Notes: generated by a model from the sequence alone, not told the origin. Shown: positions 1 to 5,475, counted from the first letter of the stretch. The stretch: DNA of 10,025 nucleotides from Baffinella frigidus (GCA_026770585.1 MU647186.1:15080-25104), one strand, 5' to 3'. A program made the numbers and translations.

Positions 1-16
1 GGGGGGGGGGGGGGGG
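1..16. repeat. Homopolymer G run at the left edge
   Basis: Sixteen G residues open the window, and a C run closes it, so both edges read as G runs pointing inwards. This probably marks where an assembly stopped at a homopolymer or gained an artefactual tail. A genuine G tract is also possible. Confidence 0.9.
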
Positions 17-45
17 CGTTCGTTGAGAGGGAAGTGCTGCTGTGT

Positions 46-196
46 ATCCACACAGCGGGCTACCAAGGGATTTTTGGCACATTTTGGGCCGAGTTTCCGT
101 TACCTTATCCGTAGGAACCCCCCTATGTCCCTACGGGTTGCCTACCGTAGGGACCTAGGTCTGATCGCTTGGGGGTTATTCAAAATCCCTCTGAAG
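46..196 (+). repeat. Dispersed repeat A, copy 1 (CCGTAGG-rich)
   Basis: This stretch matches 3145-3297 over nearly its whole length, from CTACCAAGGGATTTT through TTTCCGTTACCTTATCCGTA and GCCTACCGTAGGG to the closing AAAATCCCTC. The copies differ by scattered substitutions and a few small indels. Its centre is rich in CCGTAGG and its complement CCTACGG and can fold back on itself. A third, partial copy lies at 2850-2886. It has no coding content that I recognise. Confidence 0.8.
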
Positions 197-220
197 TCCG
201 CTGTGTATGGAGGGGTCTCG

Positions 221-260
221 TCTCATACACTATGGGCTCATCTCACACACTATGGGGGCT
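221..260 (+). repeat. 20-bp tandem duplication
   Basis: Two adjacent 20-bp units share the core TCTCAYACACTATGGG. Only two copies are present, so this is a minor local duplication. Confidence 0.6.
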
Positions 261-310
261 CGTAGAGGTTGGTGAGGTGCCCCCCAACACGCCTTGGCCT
301 AAATCGATGA

Positions 311-368
311 GGGTTCGGGGTCTAGGGTTTAGGGTTTAGGGTTTGGGGTTTAGGATTTTGGGTTTTGG
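311..368 (+). repeat. Interstitial telomere-like array, G-rich orientation
   Basis: Imperfect TTTAGGG heptamers read on the plus strand, with variants such as TTTGGGG and TTTAGGA. TTTAGGG is the telomere repeat of land plants, many green algae and dinoflagellates. The array is short, degenerate and internal, so it is interstitial rather than a chromosome end. Confidence 0.85.
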
Positions 369-414
369 ACTTGCGAGGGCGGGAGGTACCCCTCACATAG
401 AGGCGGCTTCGCTC

Positions 415-472
415 AACCCTAAACCCTGAACCCTAAACCCTAGACCCCAAACCCTAAACCCTAAACCCCAAA
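415..472 (-). repeat. Interstitial telomere-like array, C-rich orientation
   Basis: Imperfect CCCTAAA heptamers, with variants CCCTGAA, CCCTAGA and CCCCAAA. They face the G-rich array that ends at 368 across an unrelated 46-bp spacer, so the two blocks form an inverted pair. Confidence 0.85.
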
Positions 473-480
473 CGCAACCC

Positions 481-529
481 CCGAAGAGTGGTGGTTTCGC
501 GGACGCGACCGGTGAAAGAAAGAAGTTGC
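481..529 (+). repeat. 49-bp direct repeat, copy 1
   Basis: This matches 775-823 with few mismatches, including the shared stretch GGTTTCGCGGACGCGACCGG followed by GAAAGAAAGAAGTTGC. The sequence just left of it (CAAACGCAACCCC) is the counterpart of the sequence interrupted by the element at 579-771. Confidence 0.8.
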
Positions 530-578
530 CCTGAACCCTAAACCCTAAACCCTAAACCCTAAACCCTAAACCCTGAAC
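529..578 (-). repeat. Interstitial telomere-like array, best preserved
   Basis: Seven heptamers in the C-rich orientation: five perfect CCCTAAA units between two CCCTGAA units. It is the cleanest of the telomere-like blocks and abuts the inverted-repeat element at 579-771. Confidence 0.9.
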
Positions 579-771
579 GTACTACTGCAAAGCCACAGGG
601 GAAGTCTCAAAAAGTAGCGGGCAGGATTGTGTCCGCTACTTTGGAGCCATTTTGTAACAAAGTCAATTTCTGCCCCAAGGATGTGACTAAAATTCGTCAA
701 AGGTAACCTATAAATACTTTTAGTGTCGTGTCCAAGAATTTGAGAAGCCCCCTGTGGATTTGCAGTAGTAC
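579..771. mobile_element. Inverted-repeat element (MITE-like), about 185 bp
   Basis: The ends form a 33-bp imperfect inverted repeat: GTACTACTGCAAA at 579-591 pairs with TTTGCAGTAGTAC at 759-771, and the similarity continues inward to 611 and 739. A second hairpin lies inside, AAAGTAGCGG at 611-620 with CCGCTACTTT at 633-642. If the outer GTAC on each side is a 4-bp target duplication, the element proper is 583-767. Because GTAC is its own complement, it could instead belong to the termini. Compared with 460-490, the element appears to interrupt a telomere-like/49-bp-repeat junction. The interior motif TTGGAGCCATT recurs in the element at 2938-3086. No coding capacity is seen. Confidence 0.7.
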
Positions 772-774
772 CCC

Positions 775-823
775 TCGAAGAAAGGCGGTTTCGCGGACGC
801 GACCGGCGAAAGAAAGAAGTTGC
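775..823 (+). repeat. 49-bp direct repeat, copy 2
   Basis: Second copy of the block at 481-529. In both copies it follows telomere-like CCCTAAA sequence, but here an inverted-repeat element lies between the two. Confidence 0.8.
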
Positions 824-850
824 GCACGTGCGGACGCCGGGCCCGCCTCG

Positions 851-893
851 CGAGTTGACTTTGCGCGAGGCGCGGTAGTTGACTTTGCGCGAG
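851..893 (+). repeat. 24-bp tandem pair
   Basis: Two copies of AGTTGACTTTGCGCGAG are spaced by 24 bp. It is a local duplication with no recognised function. The GTTGAC motif recurs often between 850 and 1700. Confidence 0.6.
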
Positions 894-954
894 CGGGAGG
901 AACGTGGCGCCCGCCCGCTGCAGGTGCGCTGTCAGGGCCACCGCCTGAAAATAG

Positions 955-1317
955 CTGATTCAGTTATCTTCCGAACTGACTCTAGTCAACTGCCGTATTT
1001 AGCGCAGTTCAACAGCTGATGCCACGCTCGCACGACCACAGTTCATGTGCCGTCGAAGACCAGGTACAACGCAAGGCAGTCACCTCGGACAGTTGGCTTC
1101 GGCGTCCGCGTGACCGGTCACGCTGGCGTTCACGAGCCTACTGGGACCACACCTTCCAGGTACAGACCGCAGTACAACAGTTGGTGTGCCACGACCGCAG
1201 TTCCACAGTTGATGCCACGCTCGCAGGACAGGTGGTGTGCCACGCTCGCAGTAAAACAGTTGATGTGCCACGCTCGCAGCAGTTGACTAGATTCAGTTCG
1301 GAAGATAACTGAATCAG
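955..1317. mobile_element. Inverted-repeat element with about 39-bp termini
   Basis: The left end, starting CTGATTCAGTTATCTTCCGA at 955, pairs almost perfectly with the right end finishing TCGGAAGATAACTGAATCAG at 1317. The innermost part of each arm is TAGTCAACTGC or its complement. The 280-bp interior consists of degenerate copies of a unit of about 27 bp around GATGCCACGCTCGCA. I see no transposase and no convincing target duplication. It is probably a non-autonomous foldback or MITE-like element. Confidence 0.75.
1010..1282 (+). repeat. Degenerate tandem repeat of about 27 bp
   Basis: Units around ACAGTTGATGTGCCACGCTC, with GATGCCACGCTCGCA and GTGTGCCACGACCGC variants, occur near 1018, 1190, 1211, 1234 and 1261. 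They are densest at 1186-1282. The array fills most of the interior of the inverted-repeat element at 955-1317. Confidence 0.6.
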
Positions 1318-1422
1318 TTCCACTTTTTATGCTATGATAGGCTTTGGTTTGTTGTATGTTGGGGTGGATATGATATGTTAGGCATAACACCCATGCCTAA
1401 CATAGCATAAAAGCGGAACTGG
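1315..1422. mobile_element. Nested hairpin element
   Basis: The left arm 1315-1342, beginning CAGTTCC and containing TTTTATGCTATGATAGGC, pairs with 1395-1422. The inner part of the right arm is shared with a second hairpin, TATGTTAGGCA at 1374-1384 with TGCCTAACATA at 1394-1404. Two alternative folds therefore compete for the same strand. It overlaps the right end of the element at 955-1317 by three bases, so the two may be nested or composite. Confidence 0.65.
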
Positions 1423-1459
1423 CCCAGCGATCTTCCGAGATGAAAATGAGCAGTGCTTT

Positions 1460-1473
1460 CCCTGGTACCAGGG
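1460..1473. repeat. 14-bp perfect palindrome
   Basis: CCCTGGTACCAGGG is a perfect palindrome centred on a KpnI-type hexamer. Its role is unknown, and it may be chance. Confidence 0.4.
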
Positions 1474-1508
1474 CGGGGACGCGACCGGGTGGAGTTGGTA
1501 CGGGGAAT

Positions 1509-1575
1509 CGCTAGGATTAGTCAACTGTGGTGTGACCACCGTCTGAAAAGGGGGTAGTTGACTAAATATCTAGCG
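1509..1575. mobile_element. Short inverted-repeat element with TAGTCAACT arms
   Basis: CGCTAG, then TTAGTCAACT at 1517-1526, pairs with AGTTGACTAA at 1556-1565, then CTAGCG at 1570-1575. The inner TAGTCAACTG is the same motif found in the inner arms of the element at 955-1317, although the outer arms differ. It could be a small MITE or a remnant. Confidence 0.55.
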
Positions 1576-1684
1576 CTGTCTCCGCCTATGTGGGCCCACC
1601 ATTTTGGTGGGCCCGGGCGCTTTTTGTTTTCGCCAAAGTTGACGGATGTGTACCGCAAACCCAGAACGTCAACTTGAGAATAGC
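1570..1684 (+). repeat. CTAGCTCTG-type element, diverged copy with strong hairpin
   Basis: This aligns with 4466-4577 from CTAGCGCTGTC through the hairpin to GTCAACTTGAGAATAG. The hairpin GGGCCCACCA at 1592-1601 with TGGTGGGCCC at 1605-1614 has a 3-bp loop and is followed by a T-rich stretch, which resembles a terminator but lies in repeat DNA. The right terminal repeat seen in the other copy is absent here, so this copy looks truncated. A short direct repeat, CGAACGTCAACTTGAGAA, follows at about 1688. Confidence 0.65.
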
Positions 1685-2221
1685 CCCGAACGTCAACTTG
1701 AGAACAGAAGCGCCCCCTTGCGAAGACGTTGGAACCGTTAGGTACCAGCTCGTCCTTTTAACATTGTAAATAGTACCACGAAGCATTTTAAAAATATTTT
1801 TCGGGGTGGATTTGAGTACGGGACGGGCCGGACGTGCGGGAGGAGGACGACGCACAAGATAATGATCGAAATCGAAAGACAGAGAGAGAAATCGCAGCGC
1901 GTTCCCCCGCCAGGACGCTGGGAGTTTGGTACCAGCGCGTCCTTTTAGATAGTAAACAGTACCAGCTCGCACTTTTAGATAGTAAACATTACCAGCTCGC
2001 ACGTTTAAAACACATTTACGGGGCACATTCGGGTAAGGGTCGGGCCGGACGTGCGAGAAAAGAACAATCCGCAAGAGAATAAGCGAAAGAGGCGCCCCCC
2101 CCCGCGCGAGGACGCTCCCACGCGGAACCGTTCGGTACGCGGGCGTCCTTTTAACATAGTAAACAGTACCAGCGTGCACTTTTAAAATAATTTTTAGGTA
2201 GTGAACAGTACCACGATGCAT
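1586..2221 (-). other. Long open frame through satellite DNA, probably not a gene
   Basis: An ATG-initiated frame of 211 codons runs leftwards through most of the satellite. It encodes the repeated peptide RAGTVYYLK and variants every ten residues. This follows from the 30-bp monomer being a multiple of three and lacking stops in this frame. I recognise no domain, signal peptide or membrane segment. The frame also continues into the unrelated hairpin repeat at 1586-1684, as a chance opening would. A fast-evolving repeat protein cannot be strictly excluded. Confidence 0.12.
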
Positions 2222-2480
2222 TTTAAAAATAATATTCCGGGATGGATTTGGGTAGTGGACGGACCTGCGGGAGGAGAACGACGCGCAAGAGAATAATTGA
2301 AGCCTCCTCGTACTTTTAGCTAGTAAACAGTACCAGCTCGTCCTTCTACGTTGTAAACATTACCAGCTCGCACGTGTAAAACACTTGTACGGGGAAGATT
2401 TGAGTACGGGCCGGGCCTGCGAGAGGAGAACGACGCGCAAGAGAATACTCGAAAGAGGCGCGCGCCACCCCGCGATAACT
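1733..2480. repeat. Tandem satellite, about 190-bp units with 30-bp subunits
   Basis: Four diverged units start near 1733, 1920, 2114 and 2305. Each runs from copies of GTACCAGCTCGCACTTTTA, through an AT-rich block (CATTTTAAAAATA), a conserved GGATTTGAGTACGGGNCGGGC-like block and GGAGGAGAACGACGCGCAAG, to a purine-rich end (GAATAATCGAAAGAGGCGC). Within units, a 30-bp monomer (GTACCAGCTCGCACTTTTAG plus ATAGTAAACA) is itself tandem, most clearly at 1930-2010. This is a two-level repeat typical of satellite DNA. Confidence 0.8.
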
Positions 2481-2501
2481 TTCCTTTGCGACAGCTTCCC
2501 T

Positions 2502-2700
2502 GGGTTGGGGTTGAGGGTTTGGGGTTTGGGGCTTGGGGTTTGGGGTTTGAGGTTTGGGAGTTGGGGGTTGGGGGTTGGGGTTTGGGGTTTGGGGGTTGGG
2601 GGTTGGGGGTTGGAGTTTGGAGTTTGGGGGTTGGGGTTGAGGGTTGAGGGTTGAGGGTTTGGGTTTGGGGTTTAGGGTGTAAGGTGTAGGGTGCAGGGTT
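2502..2700 (+). repeat. G-rich degenerate heptamer array (TTTGGGG/TTGGGGG)
   Basis: About 200 bp of G-rich heptamers, mostly TTTGGGG, TTGGGGG and TTGAGGG, grade into TTTAGGG-like and GTGTAGG units at the right end. They are plausibly decayed telomere-like repeats. The many closely spaced runs of three or more G could form G-quadruplexes on the plus strand. The open frames here (WGLGVWGLG on plus, NPKPQTPNPKP on minus) are by-products of the repeat. Confidence 0.85.
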
Positions 2701-2752
2701 CACTTTGTGCTGAGAGTCAAGTGTATGTGCTGCCAGTCACGTGTCACTGTGT

Positions 2753-2892
2753 GTGTTGAGAGTGAAGTGTCTGTGTGTGCCGAGAGTCAAGTGGCTCGGC
2801 GGTTGGGCCGACCGTGGTACACATGAGGTGTGCAACTAGGTGCCACTCACCACACAGCTACCAAGGGATTTTCGGCGGATAATCCACTGTTT
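2753..2892 (+). repeat. 140-bp tandem array, unit 1 (uninterrupted)
   Basis: The unit runs from GTGTTGAGAGTGAAGTGTCT through AGAGTCAAGTGG, GGTTGGGCCGACCGTGGTAC and GTGTGCAACTAGG to CCAAGGGATTTTCGGCGGAT. The next unit begins 140 bp later with the same words. Both sites that carry insertions in later units are empty here: CAAGTGGCTCGGCGG at 2788-2802, and GTGCAACTAGG with AACT at 2833-2836. Confidence 0.85.
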
Positions 2893-3185
2893 GTGTTGAG
2901 AGTGAAGTGTCTGTTTGCGCTGAGAGTCAAGTGGTTCTCATCGCGTCCTTCCATAGATTCTATCTCAGATTTCAGTGGGGCTTGGAGCCATTCTGTACAT
3001 TTAGGAGCTTTAAAATTCTTCGATTTGTACCAGAAATCGTTTAGATGGACAGTTTCTGAGATAGAATCTATGGAGGGACCTGATGAGTTCGACGGTTGGG
3101 CCGACCGTGGTACACATGAGGTGTGCAACTAGGTTCCACTCACCACACAGCTACCAAGGGATTTTCGGCGGATAATCCACGGACT
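2893..3185 (+). repeat. 140-bp tandem array, unit 2 (carries element E)
   Basis: Same order of blocks as unit 1, but interrupted after CAAGTGGTTC by 153 bp (the 149-bp element E plus a duplicated GTTC). Without that insertion the unit is again about 140 bp. Its second site, GTGCAACTAGG at 3124-3134, is empty and serves as a reference for the insertion in unit 3. Its end merges into repeat A copy 2. Confidence 0.85.
2934..3090. mobile_element. Element E: 149-bp MITE with GTTC target duplication
   Basis: The element is 2938-3086, flanked by GTTC at 2934-2937 and 3087-3090. Its termini TCATCGCGTCC and, on the other strand, TCATCAGGTCC lead into about 36-bp arms sharing CCATAGATTCTATCTCAGA. The uninterrupted counterpart CAAGTGGTTCGACGG at 3295-3309 contains GTTC once, so the insertion and the 4-bp duplication are directly visible. 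The interior has no coding capacity and contains TTGGAGCCATT, also seen at 642-652. The TNATC terminus and 4-bp duplication match elements A-D, but the inner stem found in those is absent. Confidence 0.9.
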
Positions 3186-3297
3186 TTCCGTTACCTTATC
3201 CGTAGGAACCCCATATGTCCCTACGGTATTGCCTACCGTAGGGTCTAGGGACTAGCGTCTGGGGACATCACTAGGGGGTTGTCCAAATTCCCTCAAG
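3145..3297 (+). repeat. Dispersed repeat A, copy 2
   Basis: Counterpart of 46-196. It holds the same CTACCAAGGGATTTT, TTTCCGTTACCTTATCCGTA and GCCTACCGTAGGG blocks. Here it is embedded between units 2 and 3 of the 140-bp array, which suggests that repeat A and the array unit form a larger composite repeat. Confidence 0.8.
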
Positions 3298-3501
3298 TGG
3301 TTCGACGGTTGGGCCGACTGTGGTACACATGAGGTGTGCAAGTTAATCTCCGAAAAAGTATTGATTAATTGCTTTTGGCGCAACGAAATTTACTACACAA
3401 AGGCTCTCCTATCACTTTTATGAGCAAATCGTGTAGTAATTTTCGTTGCCCGAAGCAATTAATCAATACTTTTATGGAGAGATTAAATTAGGTTCCACTC
3501 A
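3294..3501 (+). repeat. 140-bp tandem array, unit 3, partial (carries element A)
   Basis: The block starts CAAGTGGTTCGACGGTTGGG, giving the uninterrupted form of the element E site, and runs to GTGTGCAA, where element A interrupts it. It resumes as AGGTTCCACTCA and then leaves the repeat. Repeat A copy 2 separates it from unit 2. Confidence 0.8.
3340..3489. mobile_element. Element A: 142-bp palindromic MITE, 4-bp target duplication
   Basis: The element is 3344-3485, with termini TAATCTCC and GGAGAGATTA. The flanks are AAGT at 3340-3343 and AATT at 3486-3489. The two empty relatives (2833-2836 and 3127-3130) read AACT, so a 4-bp duplication with point changes fits. The arms of about 55 bp pair over AGTATTGATTAATTGCTT and then over the inner stem GCAACGAAATTTACTACACA, leaving a loop of about 30 bp. 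No open frame of note. It is a non-autonomous DNA transposon by structure, with an unknown transposase source. Confidence 0.9.
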
Positions 3502-3675
3502 AGAGCCTAGCGAGGACCAGATCAGAAATAACGTCCATCTATCTAGTCTCGTCCGGGGTACCGTCCGCCTTCCTACAGTGCCAGATCTTCGAAGGGGTCG
3601 CCAAAAGTCAATTCCCCGTCAAGGCAGTGGTTTCGAAAAGTCAACAACCGGGTCGTTCCGGGGAGCTCATCCGTA

Positions 3676-3844
3676 GATTTAATCCGGCCAGGTATTTAAA
3701 TCAAATGCTCGGGAGTTCCCAGAATGTACGAAAATTACCACACATGATCTTTTGGACACGAGTCTTTTATCGCTTGTGTAGTAATTTTCGTTGTATTGGG
3801 AACTCCGCCGAGCATTTAAATTAAATACCTGACCGGATGAGATT
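3676..3844. mobile_element. Element B: 161-bp palindromic MITE, GATT target duplication
   Basis: The element is 3680-3840, flanked by GATT at 3676-3679 and 3841-3844. Its termini are TAATCCGG and, on the other strand, TCATCCGG. The arms pair over about 65 bp, through CCAGGTATTTAAAT, ATGCTCGG and GAGTTCCCA, to the inner stem ACGAAAATTACYACACA. An inverted relative at 9875-9968 lacks the element and continues straight from GGAGATGGGAA to GGGTGAGCTCCCC. That supports insertion at exactly this point, with one further 1-bp difference. Confidence 0.9.
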
Positions 3845-3914
3845 GTTCCTATCTCCTCAAGAGTGATGTGGGCATGGCCTTGGATGTGAGTGTAATACAA
3901 AGCACCAAAGCACC
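3845..3914 (-). repeat. Inverted long-range repeat, left copy
   Basis: Read on the minus strand, this gives CGGTGCTTTGGTGCTTTGTA, then TTACACTCACATC, GCCCAC and TCACTCTTGAGGAGAT. The same words occur on the plus strand at 9875-9944. Together with 3660-3675 it forms the sequence into which element B inserted. Confidence 0.85.
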
Positions 3915-3929
3915 GTGTCCTGACACGGT
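3912..3929. repeat. Short perfect hairpin next to an A run
   Basis: ACCGTGTC and GACACGGT form 8-bp arms with a 2-base loop, followed by TAAAAAAAAT. On its own it could be a remnant end of the neighbouring repeat. I do not claim a terminator. Confidence 0.4.
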
Positions 3930-3992
3930 TTAAAAAAAATCACCCCCTCCTGCACTCTGGCGTGGAGAGCGAGCGAGGAATCTCATCCCGGA

Positions 3993-4120
3993 CCTGAATA
4001 GATTTAATTTCGGGAACTGTCCATCTAAAATATTTACGGCACAGACCCAGTTATGTTAAAGCCCTAAAAGTACGAAATGGCTCAAATGCCAAGCCAAGTC
4101 TGAAATTAAATCTATTCTGG
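3993..4120. mobile_element. Inverted-repeat element, about 128 bp or longer
   Basis: Arms of about 21 bp share GAATAGATTTAATTTC (3993-4013 and 4100-4120). Just outside the left arm is TCATCCCGG at 3983, which resembles the TNATC termini of elements A-E. I could not find a matching right end or a target duplication. It is possibly a degraded member of the same group. Confidence 0.5.
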
Positions 4121-4304
4121 AACGCGAAGAAATTAGCGGGTGCTCGCGTGCTGGCCGGACACCGGTTTCCCTATTACTCAGCAAATACGCAAGCACGCCC
4201 GGAACCACTCGAGAATGCTGGAGGATGCTATTCACATGTGGTGTTGTAAATCTGAATAGTCAGTCACTAACGGCCTGGCACAACCCTGCACGGTTCGGTC
4301 AAAC

Positions 4305-4456
4305 CTGCCTGCTGACCAAACTGGTCAGCAGGCAGTACCAAACCACTCGTGCACTCGGGTTTGCGTGGATCAAACCTGCCCGGTTTGGTCAGCAGTCAGG
4401 TTGTCAAACCTGCCTGCTGACCAAACCGGTCAACACGTGCACTCGGGCTTGCGTGG
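4305..4456. repeat. Cluster of overlapping hairpins and a 21-bp direct repeat
   Basis: CTGCCTGCTGACCA at 4305-4318 pairs perfectly with 4322-4335 across a 3-base loop. CCGGTTTGGTCAGCA at 4380-4394 pairs perfectly with 4415-4429. The same word, TGCTGACCAAAC or its complement, is used in both, so several alternative folds exist. A 21-bp direct repeat beginning CGTGCACTCGGG lies at 4348-4368 and 4436-4456 with one mismatch. Perhaps a foldback element built from alternating orientations of one unit. Confidence 0.65.
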
Positions 4457-4460
4457 GTGG

Positions 4461-4610
4461 GAGACCTAGCTCTGTCCCACTCTTTTTGGGCCCGCCAAAT
4501 TTGGTGAGCCTGGGCTCTTTTCCACTCCAAAGTTGACGAATTTGAACCGCAACCCCAGCGTGTCAACTTGATAATAGTCGGTGAACCCGAGTGAGGCAGA
4601 GCTAGGAGGC
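4461..4610. mobile_element. CTAGCTCTG inverted-repeat element, 140 bp
   Basis: The ends are CTAGCTCTG at 4466-4474 and CAGAGCTAG at 4597-4605, and pairing continues imperfectly through CACTC/GAGTG. The flanks GAGAC (4461-4465) and GAGGC (4606-4610) could be a 5-bp target duplication with one change. Inside are a decayed GGGCCCGCC hairpin and AAGTTGAC at 4530 facing GTCAACTT at 4562. A left-end copy lies at 1570-1684, and an isolated right end (CCCGAGTGAGGCAGAGCTAG) at 8714-8733. Confidence 0.65.
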
Positions 4611-4719
4611 GTGGGGGGAAGCCCCCTCGGTTTCAGGGAAGCTAGCCTTCTTCTTCTCTTCTTTATTACTCTCGATACAGGTCCTAGAAAGGCCCTTTAG
4701 CCTTGAGTTGAGTGATACA

Positions 4720-4908
4720 ATGTCTATGAGCCTCAAGAACGAGCCCGCACCGGGAATGAAAATACTACGTCAAAAGTCGGGGAAGATAGCGTACAGGGAT
4801 AAGACCGGTTTTCACGCCGGTTGGTCTCGCGAAAACAATGAAGCAACGGTAAAAGCTAGGCCCGACTGTTGCCCAAAGCTTCTTGATGGTAGGGGGTGTA
4901 GCGTTTGA
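4720..4908 (+). other. 62-residue open frame, no support as a gene
   Basis: An ATG at 4720 opens a 62-codon frame ending in TGA at 4906-4908, with a basic composition and no motif that I recognise. Upstream is a pyrimidine-rich tract ending ATACAG at 4680, and a GGTAAAAG at 4848 could imitate a 5' splice site. Signals this weak occur often by chance. The sequence is at least not obviously repetitive, except that GAAGCAACGGTAAAAG at 4840-4855 recurs as GAATCAACGGTAAAAG at 4981-4996. Confidence 0.1.
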
Positions 4909-5001
4909 GGGTCCGCTACCGAGCGAGGACGGGACACAATTTTAAAACCTTGAACCTGAATCCTGAAGGAAATGCACTTTGAATCAACGGTAAAAGACCG
5001 C

Positions 5002-5053
5002 GACCTGACGGGGCGCGTTCGGCGGGCGTTGTTCGTGCAAAGAGCGCTCTTTC
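5002..5053 (+). repeat. 52-bp direct repeat flanking a palindrome, left copy
   Basis: Matches 5218-5269 with three mismatches over 52 bp (GACCTGACGG... to GCGCTCTTTC). The pair brackets the large palindrome centred at 5137. Confidence 0.85.
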
Positions 5054-5060
5054 GTGAGGC

Positions 5061-5214
5061 AGAGCTACCACCAGCCCTCAGGGAAGGACCAAAAGGTCGA
5101 TCTTCAGATCTCAAAATCACCTTGCAGCGGGGTCGGATCCGACCCCGCTGCAAGGTGCTTTTGAGGCCTGAAAATCGACGAGTTGGTCTTTCCGTGAGGG
5201 TTGGTGGTAGGAGG
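5061..5214. repeat. Large palindrome with 40-bp perfect centre
   Basis: Positions 5118-5157 are a perfect palindrome without a loop, centred on GGATCC. Imperfect pairing continues outward to about 5065 and 5210 (TACCACCARCCCTC against its complement), giving arms of about 73 bp. A structure like this can extrude as a cruciform and is usually unstable in bacterial clones. It lies between two 52-bp direct repeats. Perhaps an inverted duplication or a foldback element. Confidence 0.85.
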
Positions 5215-5217
5215 CTT

Positions 5218-5269
5218 GACCTGACGGAGCGCGTTCGACGGGCGTTGTTCCTGCAAAGAGCGCTCTTTC
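5218..5269 (+). repeat. 52-bp direct repeat flanking a palindrome, right copy
   Basis: Second copy of 5002-5053. It is too long to be an ordinary target duplication, so the pair may be terminal direct repeats or an older tandem duplication split by the palindrome. Confidence 0.85.
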
Positions 5270-5381
5270 TCCTTTCTCCGCTCCGTCCCCCTGCTCACGT
5301 TGCTCGCGCGTCACGACACACAACGCGCCACAATCTGAAACAGCGTAACTCGGTTTTTCCAAGGACGGGTTTCCCTCCAGG

Positions 5382-5403
5382 GTGTACACTTGCAAGTGTA
5401 CAC
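5382..5403. repeat. 22-bp perfect palindrome
   Basis: GTGTACACTTG followed directly by its reverse complement, with no spacer. This is longer than expected by chance in a window of this size. It could be a dimeric protein site or a small remnant of a foldback sequence. Confidence 0.6.
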
Positions 5404-5410
5404 GCCACGC

Positions 5411-5475
5411 CATCCATCCCTAGGAAACCCCTAGGGACCTAGGGATGTCCTACCGTAGGGTCCTACGGGAGGAAC
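5411..5475. repeat. CCTAGG/CCGTAGG-rich hairpin block
   Basis: Repeated CCTAGGG and CCGTAGGG words with short mutual complementarity. They resemble the centres of repeat A at 110-165 and 3205-3260. Confidence 0.5.

Noticed and set aside
642-660. Dinoflagellate spliced-leader-like word (AGCCATTTTG)
   Set aside because: Only about ten bases agree with the 22-base leader and the rest differs. It sits inside an inverted-repeat element.
1592-1614. Helitron 3' hairpin
   Set aside because: There is no CTRR end next to the hairpin. The related copy at 4466-4605 has terminal inverted repeats, which Helitrons lack.
1592-1630. Bacterial intrinsic terminator (GC-rich hairpin followed by Ts)
   Set aside because: It is a repeated element in eukaryotic-looking DNA with no gene upstream. 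The other copy has a decayed stem.
2385-2654. Open frames rich in WGLGVWGLG on plus and NPKPQTPNPKP on minus, like a proline-rich or glycine-rich protein
   Set aside because: They come entirely from the degenerate G-rich heptamer array. The same array is open on both strands, and the peptides have no sequence outside the repeat.
3290-3312. tRNA B box (GGTTCGA) at the 140-bp array, repeated at 3087
   Set aside because: The flanking sequence does not fold into a cloverleaf and no A box lies at the proper distance.
4640-4720. 3' splice acceptor (pyrimidine tract ending in CAG) upstream of a small open frame
   Set aside because: Only a single weak signal, with no recognisable exon on either side.
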